A stretch of DNA of 32,746 nucleotides from Rhodoferax sp. (lineage in GTDB: Bacteria; Pseudomonadota; Gammaproteobacteria; Burkholderiales; Burkholderiaceae_C), in assembly GCF_028714215.1 (NCBI RefSeq), contig NZ_JAQTMS010000061.1, positions 1 through 32,746 of the forward strand, written 5' to 3'. The notes beneath the pieces are model-generated. The model was not told the DNA's origin, did no database searches, and saw only the letters and a list, made by a program, of their open reading frames with translations. Shown piece by piece: positions 14,501-21,363 of the stretch; within the stretch, counting starts at the first letter, position 1, and every line of letters begins with the position of its first letter. The position numbers were made by a program, and so were the translations under genes.

Positions 14501-17151
14501 CGGGTGCCCACACTCCGCTCCGCCTCACCCGTGAGGGAGAAATAGCTGCGGCCGATCTCGTCGGACAGTTGGCGGGCTGTCGCCGCGCATTGCAGCAGCA
14601 ATCCGTTCAGGGTCGGGAAATGGTCTGGCTCCTTGAAGACCGCCCCGCTGTCCGGCCGGGTTTCGCACAATGGGGCTAGACGCCAGGTCGCCGGGTCGGG
14701 CACCTGCCGTGACAGGGCGCCAGGTTGACCGGGCTCGCTGCCGGCCAGTTCGGCCAGTAGCGCGCGCAGGGTTTGGGCCACCCAGGCCAGGGAACGAGGG
14801 TTGTCGTGGTCCAGCACCAGGCAGTCGATCAAGGCGGCCAGGTCGCGGCTTTGCCGGTACTGCGCGTGGAACGCAAGGCTGCTGTCAAACAGCGCCAGCA
14901 TGGCCTCGAAGCCACCCGTGGTAAGGACCGCGCCAGTCTGCAAGCCGCTCAGCAGCGAGGACGCCAGAAAACCCAGGCGCTCGATCTGGCGCCCGACGCT
15001 CAGCAGGTGCCAGCCGTCATCGCGTGGCATGTGGACGGTCTGCGCACCCGCGATGGCAGCCATTTGTTGACGGGTGTTTTCTAGCATCTGCAAGGCTTCC
15101 TGCGATGAACAGGTGGCAAGCTCGCTGCCACGTGCAAACAACTCTTCCTCGGCGCGCAGCAGAAGGTGCCAATGCTCTTGCGACAACCGCTCGCGCACCT
15201 TGAAGCCGGTCATTTTGAGGGCGCGCAGGTCGTAGCCGACACTGGTGGCACCCTCCCAGTTGGCCAAACCCGAGATCAATGAGCGTTCAAAAACCGGGCG
15301 CGCCTGCGCCGCTGTTGGCACATCCGGCAACACCAGGGTATTGGCTAGCGCCATCTGGCCGAACCAGGTCAGCAAAGGCAGTGAGGATTGTGCTTCGCCA
15401 TGCAGACCTGCCAGCGTCAGGCGGGCCAGCCCAACCGCGTTCTCGGTACGCTCGCTGTAACGGCCCAGCCAGAACAGATTTTCTGCCGCCCGGCTGGTCA
15501 CCAGCCCATTGCGCTGCGTCAGCCCTGCCGGCGTCGGATCGGGGGGCTGCAGGGCGTCGTTGTCGACTTCGCCGTGCGTCAGAGCCCAGACGTCGGCGCT
15601 GCTGCCGCCGTCTTGCATGGAGGCACTGCGGGTCGCCGCTCCCGTGAGGCGCGCCAGTCCGCCGGGCAACACGCGCCAGGACTGTGCGCCGTCCGATAGC
15701 GCAAACACCCGCAACATCACCGGGCGCGCCACCATCTGCCCACCGCTATCTCCAGCCGCTGCCTGCCAGGTCGGCATTTGCGACAAGGGCGCATAAGCCT
15801 GCACTGTGTAGTCTTCGCCGTGCCGTGAAATGCGTCCGGCCCATTCGCCAAGTTCCTGCGCGGACAGGGACCAGCCCGGCACCGAATCAAAACTGGCGTG
15901 CAGGGGCGGGCCGGGATAAGTCGACTGGAGGGTGCTGTCGCGCAGCCGCGGCAAGGCCTGTTCCATGGCCGGCCGCTCGCCGCACCACCAACTGGCGAGG
16001 GCTGGCAGCTTCAGTTCTTGGTCCAGCAGGTGCCGCGACAAAGCCGGCAAAAAGGCCGCCAGGGCGGGGGACTCCAGAAAGGCCGCGCCCGGCGCGTTGG
16101 CCAGCAACAGGTTGCCGGCCCGAATCACCTGCAACAAGCCCGGCACACCCAGCATCGAGTCGGCGCGCAGTTCCAGCGGGTCGAGGTATTCGTCGTCAAG
16201 CCGCTTGAGCAAGCCATGAACCGGCACCAGGCCCTTGATCGTCTTGAGGTAGAGACGCTGGTCGCGCACCATCAGGTCGCAACCTTCCACCAGCGTCAAG
16301 CCCAGCTGGCGTGCCAGGTAAGTGTGTTCAAAATAGCTTTCGTTGTGCGGACCGGGGGTGAGCAATGCCAGGTGCGGGTCGGCGCCAGCCGGACTCATCT
16401 TCCTCAGGCTCTCCACCAAGGCCTGATAAGTGCCGGTCAAATGTTGCACCTGCAAGGCCTGAAAAGCCTGCGGAAACTGGGCCGCGATGGCCCGCCGGTT
16501 CTCCAGCAAGTAACCCAATCCGGACGGAGCCTGGCAACGCTGGGCCAGCACCGACCAATGACCGTCCGGCCCGCGCGCCAAATCGAACGCGGCAATGTGC
16601 AGATAGTTGCCGCCGACCGGTTTGACGCCGTGCATGGCGCGTAAATAGCCGGGGTGCCCCTGCACCAAGGCCGGTGGTAGCAAACCACGGGCCAGCAACT
16701 GTTGCGGCCCGTAGGTATCGGCCATCACCTGTTCCAGCAAGCGCACCCGTTGCAGGACGCCGGATTCGATTTGCTGCCAACTGTCGGGTTCGATCAGCAG
16801 CGGAAACAAGCCCAGCGGCCAGGGCCGCTGTGATCCACCTTGACCGGTGTAAACGTTGTAGGCGGCACCGTTGTCACCGAGCTGGCTCCCCAGGCTGGCC
16901 CAGCGCCGGTTCAGCTCAAGCGGCCCCGGGTCTGGCAAGGTGTCGAAGAACTGCGCCCAGGCCGGCGTCAACTTCAAATCGCCCGCCATCAAACCGGTCG
17001 CATCCGAGTCGGTGGCGTCGGCAACGGGTGTGCTGCTGCCGCGCAGTTCGTCGAAGTGCCCGGGCGCCGCGGTACAGGCCCGCGTAAGGACACACCAGGC
17101 GGGTGACTCAACAGCTTTGGCGGCAGGAGGGGGGGTGATTGAGTCTGTCAC
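14497..17151 (-). CDS. Circularly permuted type 2 ATP-grasp / alpha-E domain fusion protein
   Basis: A large protein of about 884 residues combining two domains. The N-terminal half is a circularly permuted ATP-grasp domain: GHFDELRG, LGLFPLLIEPDSWQQIESGVLQRVRLLEQVMADTYGPQ, KPVGGNYLHIAAFDLARGPDG, LLENRRA and LALLTPGPHNESYFEHTYLARQLGLTLVEG are characteristic. The C-terminal part, from about NLFWLGRYSERTENAVGLARL, is the all-helical alpha-E domain, often a separate gene. ATP-grasp domains form amide bonds using ATP; the role of alpha-E is unknown. The start is uncertain: GTG at 17151 leaves 110 bases before the divergent thioredoxin-like gene, while the frame stays open to an ATG at 17250, only 11 bases away. 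No good Shine-Dalgarno is seen at either. It overlaps the transglutaminase gene at its 3' end. Confidence 0.88.
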   Translation of the reverse strand: MTDSITPPPAAKAVESPAWCVLTRACTAAPGHFDELRGSSTPVADATDSDATGLMAGDLKLTPAWAQFFDTLPDPGPLELNRRWASLGSQLGDNGAAYNVYTGQGGSQRPWPLGLFPLLIEPDSWQQIESGVLQRVRLLEQVMADTYGPQQLLARGLLPPALVQGHPGYLRAMHGVKPVGGNYLHIAAFDLARGPDGHWSVLAQRCQAPSGLGYLLENRRAIAAQFPQAFQALQVQHLTGTYQALVESLRKMSPAGADPHLALLTPGPHNESYFEHTYLARQLGLTLVEGCDLMVRDQRLYLKTIKGLVPVHGLLKRLDDEYLDPLELRADSMLGVPGLLQVIRAGNLLLANAPGAAFLESPALAAFLPALSRHLLDQELKLPALASWWCGERPAMEQALPRLRDSTLQSTYPGPPLHASFDSVPGWSLSAQELGEWAGRISRHGEDYTVQAYAPLSQMPTWQAAAGDSGGQMVARPVMLRVFALSDGAQSWRVLPGGLARLTGAATRSASMQDGGSSADVWALTHGEVDNDALQPPDPTPAGLTQRNGLVTSRAAENLFWLGRYSERTENAVGLARLTLAGLHGEAQSSLPLLTWFGQMALANTLVLPDVPTAAQARPVFERSLISGLANWEGATSVGYDLRALKMTGFKVRERLSQEHWHLLLRAEEELFARGSELATCSSQEALQMLENTRQQMAAIAGAQTVHMPRDDGWHLLSVGRQIERLGFLASSLLSGLQTGAVLTTGGFEAMLALFDSSLAFHAQYRQSRDLAALIDCLVLDHDNPRSLAWVAQTLRALLAELAGSEPGQPGALSRQVPDPATWRLAPLCETRPDSGAVFKEPDHFPTLNGLLLQCAATARQLSDEIGRSYFSLTGEAERSVGTR

Positions 17152-17261
17152 TGGGTCGAAGTATGCCAGCGCCCGCAAAGCCGGGCCGTCCACGGTAAGA
17201 TGCTGGCCCTGCGGCCGCCAGATTTTCCCATTCGCCAGCGCCGCACACAAAGAGGTATCCC

Positions 17262-17843
17262 TTGAAATTCCATCGCTCCATCTCCTCCTTCCTGCTGCTC
17301 ATGGCGCTGCTCGTCTGCGGCTGCTCGCCGCAGGAGTCGGCCAGTTCCGCCGCCCCGGTCAAGCGCGAAGTGTCATTGGCCACCGTGTCCGCCCAGGCCA
17401 AAGGCTTCAGCGTCGGCGCTTTGATGAGCGCCAACACGGTCTATGTTTTCTTCGACCCCCAGTGCCCGCACTGCGGGCACTTGTGGGAAGCTTCCGCCGC
17501 TCTGCAGCAAAAGCTCAAGTTTGTCTGGATTCCAGTGAACCTGATCAATGCCACCAGTCTGGCGCAAGGCGCGGCGCTCATGACGGCGGCCAACCCCAGC
17601 GCGCTGATGGCCGAGCACGAAGCCTCGCTGCTGGCCGGCAAGGGTGGTATTTCGGCGTCCAGCAGCATCGCTCCCGAGATTGAAAAAGCGATCAAGAACA
17701 ACACCCAGATACTGAACAGTTTTAGCGCCGAATCGGTCCCTTTCATTGTCGCCAAGAATCAGAAAACCGGTCAGACCGTGAGCCGTGAGGGGGCCTTGAG
17801 CACGGCCGCGCTGGCCGAATTCCTGGGCCTGGAATTGCTCTGA
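17262..17843 (+). CDS. Thioredoxin-fold (DsbG/DsbC-like) periplasmic lipoprotein
   Basis: A 193-residue secreted protein. A short hydrophobic signal ends in VCGC, a plausible lipobox with Cys21 as lipidation site. The redox motif is CPHC (68-71) in VYVFFDPQCPHCGHLWE, as in DsbG/DsbC-type thioredoxin folds, and a cis-Pro loop reads SVPFIVAK. It lacks the long N-terminal dimerisation domain of DsbC and DsbG, so it is a monomer-sized variant; oxidant, isomerase or reductant cannot be decided. The start is a TTG at 17262, supported by AGAGG six bases before it. It overlaps the ProQ gene by one base (TGATG), an unexpected pairing of a periplasmic redox protein with an RNA chaperone. Divergent from the ATP-grasp gene. 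Confidence 0.82.
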   Translation: MKFHRSISSFLLLMALLVCGCSPQESASSAAPVKREVSLATVSAQAKGFSVGALMSANTVYVFFDPQCPHCGHLWEASAALQQKLKFVWIPVNLINATSLAQGAALMTAANPSALMAEHEASLLAGKGGISASSSIAPEIEKAIKNNTQILNSFSAESVPFIVAKNQKTGQTVSREGALSTAALAEFLGLELL

Positions 17844-18526
17844 TGATTGACTCAGAGCCAACTCCCGTGACCAGTACCAGCCCGCAAGCGGCCGAACCAA
17901 CCCTGGTGCCGGCGCCAGCCAACGATCAACCCAAGCGAGCCGGGCGCCGGCAATCGGTACAACCGGTGCTGGAGACGCTGTTCGAACTCTACCCGCAGCT
18001 GTTTGGCGCCGAATTCCTGCCGCTCAAACTGGGTATTTTTCAGGAGTTGCTGGCCCAACACCCAGAACAACTGGAGCGTGCCAGCCTGAAAACCGCGCTC
18101 AGCGTGCATACCCGTTCCACGCCTTACCTGCAAAGCGTTGCGGCCGGCAAGCAGCGGCACGATCTTCAAGGCGTGGCGGTGGAGGCGGTGGCGCCGGAGC
18201 ACGTTTACCTGGCCCTGTTTGAATTGTTTCGCCGTCGGCAGAGCCGCAGTGCCGAAGATTTGCGGCCCCGATTGCGCAAGCAATTGATGGCTGCGTTCGA
18301 GGCCTCCGGCTTGACGCGCCAGGAATACCGCTCAAGGGTCCAGGGCAGGGACGCTGACGCCAACACCTTGCTGGAAGAAGCGTTTGCCGAGCGCGACCAG
18401 CAACTGGCCAGACAAGAGGCTTTGCTGCGGGCCTTCGAGAGCAGTGGCAAGACGGCCACCGAGTTTGCCGATATGTACGGCCTGGACCCGCGCGACGTGA
18501 GCCGGGCACTGAAGCGAAATCGTTGA
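17843..18526 (+). CDS. proQ: ProQ/FinO family RNA chaperone
   Basis: A 227-residue protein with a FinO/ProQ RNA-binding domain at about residues 35-140. Typical elements are PVLETLFELYPQLFGAEFLPLKLGIFQELL, LKTALSVHTRSTPYLQSVAAGKQRHDLQG and the following helix. The domain binds structured 3' ends of small RNAs and mRNAs. The 30-residue N-terminus is disordered (Pro/Thr/Ser-rich). Instead of the Tudor-like C-terminal domain of E. coli ProQ, this protein has a mainly helical tail that ends FADMYGLDPRDVSRALKRNR, which reads like a small helix-turn-helix. The ATG overlaps the stop of the thioredoxin-like lipoprotein by one base, so translation is coupled. Confidence 0.9.
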   Translation: MIDSEPTPVTSTSPQAAEPTLVPAPANDQPKRAGRRQSVQPVLETLFELYPQLFGAEFLPLKLGIFQELLAQHPEQLERASLKTALSVHTRSTPYLQSVAAGKQRHDLQGVAVEAVAPEHVYLALFELFRRRQSRSAEDLRPRLRKQLMAAFEASGLTRQEYRSRVQGRDADANTLLEEAFAERDQQLARQEALLRAFESSGKTATEFADMYGLDPRDVSRALKRNR

Positions 18527-18634
18527 CTGCTTCGTTCCATACCCCGTGTGTCCGAAGGCCGGCCAAGTTGGGGTCACGGCGGGTTCGGGTGTAGGATAAA
18601 AGAAGACAAACCCAGACCCGGAACAGACGCCATC

Positions 18635-19501
18635 ATGACCGACTCGACACGCCAGGATTTTCGTTTTTTTCACCGGCTTCGGGTGCGCTGGGCTGAAGTG
18701 GACCTGCAGAAGATCGTCTTCAACGCGCACTACCTGACGTACTTCGACACGGCGATTGCCGACTACTGGCGCGCCCTGGCCTTGCCTTACGACATCACCA
18801 TGCAGGCGTTGGCGGGCGATATGTACGTCAAAAAGGCCACCGTCGAATACCACGCCTCGGCGCGGCTGGACGACCAGCTCGATGTGGCGATCAAGTGCAG
18901 CCGCATCGGCAACTCGTCGATTCTGTTCAAAGGCGCGATTTTCCGGGCCGAAGAGCACTTGATCAGTTGTGATCTGCTCTACGTCTTTGCCGACCCTGCC
19001 AGCCAAACTTCCAAGCCGGTGCCGGCTGTATTGCGGGATATTCTGCTGGCTTACGAGGCTTGGGAGCCGATGGTACGGGTTGAATTGGGAAGCTGGACCG
19101 ACCTTGGCCCGTCAGCCCGCCAGATACGCACCGAGGTGTTTGTCGACGAGCAACGCATTCCGATCGAACTGGCGTGGGATGCGGCCGACCCAACGGCCGT
19201 TCATGTGCTGGCGCGCAATCGGATGGGGCTGGCCGTGGCCACCGGACGCTTGCTGCAACAGTCCCCCGGTGTCGGCCGAATTGGTCGGATGGCTGTCAAC
19301 CGGGTGCTGCGGGGTTCCAATCTGGGGCGCGACCTGCTGCGCGCCCTGATGCAGGCGGCGGCCCAGCGCGGCGACCACGAAGTGCTGTTGCACGCGCAGC
19401 GCACGGCCGAGGGCTTCTATGCCCGGCTCGGCTTTGTGCGGCGTGGCGAACCGTTCGAAGAGGCCGGCATCGTGCACGTCGAGATGGTGCACGCGCTTTG
19501 A
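18635..19501 (+). CDS. Fusion of a YbgC-type acyl-CoA thioesterase and a GNAT acetyltransferase
   Basis: A 288-residue two-domain protein. Residues about 10-140 are a 4HBT hotdog thioesterase: RVRWAEVDLQKIVFNAHYLTYFDTA holds the catalytic Asp23, and the rest follows the YbgC/FadM pattern (VKKATVEYHASARLDDQLDVAI). Residues about 145-288 are a GNAT N-acetyltransferase of the ElaA-like kind: RTEVFVDEQRIPIELAWD, the acetyl-CoA loop GRIGRMAVNRVLRGSNLGRDLL (215-235) and the closing HAQRTAEGFYARLGFVRRGEPFEEAGIVHVEM. The domains share one frame with no gap. The ATG at 18635 is the start that gives a normal hotdog N-terminus. Its joint substrate is unknown. No repeat or terminator precedes it; ProQ ends 108 bases upstream. 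Confidence 0.88.
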   Translation: MTDSTRQDFRFFHRLRVRWAEVDLQKIVFNAHYLTYFDTAIADYWRALALPYDITMQALAGDMYVKKATVEYHASARLDDQLDVAIKCSRIGNSSILFKGAIFRAEEHLISCDLLYVFADPASQTSKPVPAVLRDILLAYEAWEPMVRVELGSWTDLGPSARQIRTEVFVDEQRIPIELAWDAADPTAVHVLARNRMGLAVATGRLLQQSPGVGRIGRMAVNRVLRGSNLGRDLLRALMQAAAQRGDHEVLLHAQRTAEGFYARLGFVRRGEPFEEAGIVHVEMVHAL

Positions 19502-19525
19502 AGCGTGCTCAACGGACAACTCATC

Positions 19526-19560
19526 CATACCGACTGACCCTGAGCGCGTCGAAGGGTATG
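19526..19560 (+). repeat. Palindromic intergenic repeat
   Basis: CATACC (19526-19531) and GGTATG (19555-19560) bound a centre containing CCCTGAGCGCGTCGAAGGG (19538-19556), itself an imperfect palindrome. From memory, motifs of the form CCCTTCGAC..GCTCAGGG are scattered between genes in many proteobacterial genomes. It lies 24 bases after the thioesterase-GNAT stop and could form an RNA hairpin at the 3' end of that transcript. Confidence 0.55.
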
Positions 19561-19642
19561 CAGGAGATCCCTCAGCCATGAGCCCGCAGCAGCGCAACGT
19601 CGTTGTAACTTCACGCTGTGTTTCGCGGTACTGGCTGCGTTT

Positions 19643-19725
19643 GTGGCCGCTGGGGCAGGCATTGCCGGGGCCCTCATGCTGTCAAAGGCCCAGAAATCGG
19701 TCCCCGGCAACACCCGCCCCAGCTT
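19643..19725 (+). repeat. Inverted repeat A flanking the GIY-YIG gene (left copy)
   Basis: Aligned against the minus strand of 20289-20374. The core 19671-19709 matches 20309-20347 (inverted) at 37 of 39 positions, with weaker similarity on both sides starting at GTGGC. Both core mismatches change the encoded residue in the only shared open frame, so selection seems to be on DNA or RNA rather than protein. Together with copy B it encloses the low-GC GIY-YIG gene. Confidence 0.75.
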
Positions 19726-19862
19726 GTTCAATGGTGTCGGTGCGCGGATGATTGGAAGCGGCAAACCCAACACCATATTTCGGAACCTGCGGATTTGGGG
19801 TTGACACCATCACCCTGCGAGCCTGGATCAACTCCAAATCAACTGGATCGTGATTGACCAGC

Positions 19863-20144
19863 TCATCTCCGCAATGGTGGCATCAGGTTGTAACCAACCT
19901 CGGGATTGTTTGATTTGTGCCGTCGGATCATCTCGAATTCTTTCTGTGTGACCTCGGATCGAGTTGCCGTTTCTGATTCCCAAAGAATGTTCCGAGTGAC
20001 CGTGAAGCTTTGTCTTTGCTCCCAAGTGAAATCCTTGGCAATCAGTTCGCTCGACGCGCCACCAAAATAATTGATACTGTTGGTCCGGTCTTGGCCGACA
20101 TATATCTTCCCGTTCGGATAAGTGATCCGATAAACCACGTTCAT
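19863..20144 (-). CDS. Small GIY-YIG family nuclease-like protein
   Basis: A 93-residue protein consisting of little more than a GIY-YIG domain. The two Tyr-containing strands read VYRITYP and KIYVGQ, a catalytic-type Glu lies in TQKEFEMIRRHKS, and the family's closing Asn is in GYN near the C-terminus. It lacks an extra DNA-binding domain, so its target cannot be guessed; such stand-alone domains occur in phages, mobile introns and genomes. The ATG at 20142-20144 is preceded by AAGGGA at good spacing. Hand-counted GC over 19861-20160 is about 48%, against 67% in a sample line of the thioesterase-GNAT gene, which suggests acquisition. Inverted repeats A and B lie on either side. Confidence 0.75.
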   Translation of the reverse strand: MNVVYRITYPNGKIYVGQDRTNSINYFGGASSELIAKDFTWEQRQSFTVTRNILWESETATRSEVTQKEFEMIRRHKSNNPEVGYNLMPPLRR

Positions 20145-20288
20145 TCAGTTCCCTTTTCAATGGCTGCCGGGATTGATGGTAGCGTGATCACGGACCGTCA
20201 ACGATGGGAGCGCGACGCGGCGACCAGTGACTTGCCAGTAGGCTGCCCACCGGCCTTGAACTGGAACAGAGCGAATCTTCTACTCCGT

Positions 20289-20374
20289 GCCAGCAGTGGG
20301 GTGCAGTCTGCCGGAGACCGATTTCTGGGCCTTTGACAGTATGAGGGCGCCGGCTGACTGTGCCCCGCTGCCAC
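20289..20374 (-). repeat. Inverted repeat B flanking the GIY-YIG gene (right copy)
   Basis: Minus-strand partner of repeat A; the core is 20309-20347. Read toward the GIY-YIG gene, both copies run in the same inward direction, the geometry of terminal inverted repeats, with 599 bases between the two cores. Copy B ends 24 bases before the ygfZ stop codon, in that gene's 3' flank. I could not identify a target-site duplication by eye. Confidence 0.75.
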
Positions 20375-20398
20375 CGATATCGCCCAGGATCAAATAAA

Positions 20399-21316
20399 TC
20401 AGATGTCTGCCAGCAAAGGGTAGGGCGGCGGTGCCACCACCAGCGCTGGCCCATTGGCAGCGCCCAGATGCAGAGCGCCGGATTCGGCCGCCGCGATTTG
20501 CATCGAGACAATGGCATCAAAACCGCCGCTTGGTGCCGCGGCCGCCTGGGCCACGGTGCCGCAGGGCTGGCTGTCGTCGGCGTCCTGGAACACTTCATCG
20601 CCGGCCGTCATGGGGGCATCCGAATGGGCGGCAAAGGCGCGGCGCTTGAGGGTGCCGCGAAACTGGCTGCGCGCCACCACTTCCTGGCCCGGATAGCAAC
20701 CTTTTTTAAAGTTCACACCGCCAACCGACTCGTAGTTGAGCATCTGCGGCACAAACGCTTCCACGACGGGCAGTGTGATCATGGCAATGCCGCTGCGAAC
20801 CTCACCCCAGGACCAGTCTGATGGGCTCATGACCGAACCGGCCGGTGCCGGGTCGGTGACCGGAGCCAGCCACAGCGCCCGGGGCACACCCTCGGCTGGG
20901 TACAAAAAAACCACCGAGGCATGGCCCCTATCGAGCTTGGACCAGACCGGGTGCGGGCCGCCAGTGATCGCTGACACGGCGTCGCCGGCCAGGCCAAACA
21001 CGGCGTAATCGTTGCTGGCATCGCTCAGGCTGACCTTGGCCCGCAACACGAATCTGGACAGATTTTTGAGGGTGGCAGGGAGAATATCCCGACTACAGAT
21101 CAGCAAGATTTCGGTCTGACTGCGCTTGAAGCCATGGAAGCTGGCCAGCATCCGGCCCTTGGCCGAACAAAAGGCGGCCAGGCGGGATTCGGTCAGGCTC
21201 AACAATGAAAAATCCTGGGTCAGTTGCCCATGCAGAAATTGGGCGGCGTCAACGCCAACGGCCCGGATGACGCCCAGGCCCGTCAGTGCTGCCACGCCAT
21301 TGAGTTTGATTTGCAT
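20399..21316 (-). CDS. ygfZ: Folate-binding protein YgfZ (Fe-S cluster assembly factor)
   Basis: A 305-residue GcvT-related protein that helps maintain certain Fe-S enzymes in a folate-dependent manner. The diagnostic motif is KGCYPGQE, here in FKKGCYPGQEVVARSQFRG, with its conserved Cys at residue 207. Other family landmarks are the N-terminal LNGVAALTGLGVIRAVGVDAAQFLHGQLTQDF and FCSAKGRMLASF. The start is taken at the ATG 21314-21316 (MQIKLNGVAALT), which fits relatives; another in-frame ATG lies five codons upstream at 21331 and abuts AAGGGGG. Divergent from mltG with only about 47 bases between the starts. A copy of the inverted repeat lies just behind its stop. Confidence 0.92.
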   Translation of the reverse strand: MQIKLNGVAALTGLGVIRAVGVDAAQFLHGQLTQDFSLLSLTESRLAAFCSAKGRMLASFHGFKRSQTEILLICSRDILPATLKNLSRFVLRAKVSLSDASNDYAVFGLAGDAVSAITGGPHPVWSKLDRGHASVVFLYPAEGVPRALWLAPVTDPAPAGSVMSPSDWSWGEVRSGIAMITLPVVEAFVPQMLNYESVGGVNFKKGCYPGQEVVARSQFRGTLKRRAFAAHSDAPMTAGDEVFQDADDSQPCGTVAQAAAAPSGGFDAIVSMQIAAAESGALHLGAANGPALVVAPPPYPLLADI

Positions 21317-21363
21317 GACGTGAATTATCATCCCCCTTCGATTTCATGGAAGGCTGTAAGGCT

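Larger units (their letters stand above)
19502..19862. other. Non-coding gap rich in repeats
   Basis: Between the thioesterase-GNAT gene and the GIY-YIG gene I find no convincing gene. The stretch holds the palindromic repeat at 19526-19560 and repeat A at 19643-19725. One plus-strand frame is open from 19544 to a TGA at 19802-19804 and would encode a hydrophobic run followed by GALMLSKAQKSVPGN, but it has no ATG at a sensible place and no ribosome binding site, and I read it as a by-product of the repeat or a decayed gene. Confidence 0.5.

Noticed and set aside
19578..19751. Plus-strand open frame beginning MSPQQRNVVVTS
   Set aside because: Overlaps repeat A in another frame, lacks a ribosome binding site and reads as random Pro/Arg/Ser-rich sequence.
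19544..19804. Frame with a hydrophobic segment followed by the repeat-encoded LSKAQKSV
   Set aside because: No ATG, GTG or TTG with a ribosome binding site in a sensible place; treated as a possible gene remnant within the repeat, not as a gene.
19863..20144. Possibility that the GIY-YIG gene is a homing endonuclease inside an intron
   Set aside because: No split host gene on either side: the flanking genes are both intact and no intron-like core is recognisable.
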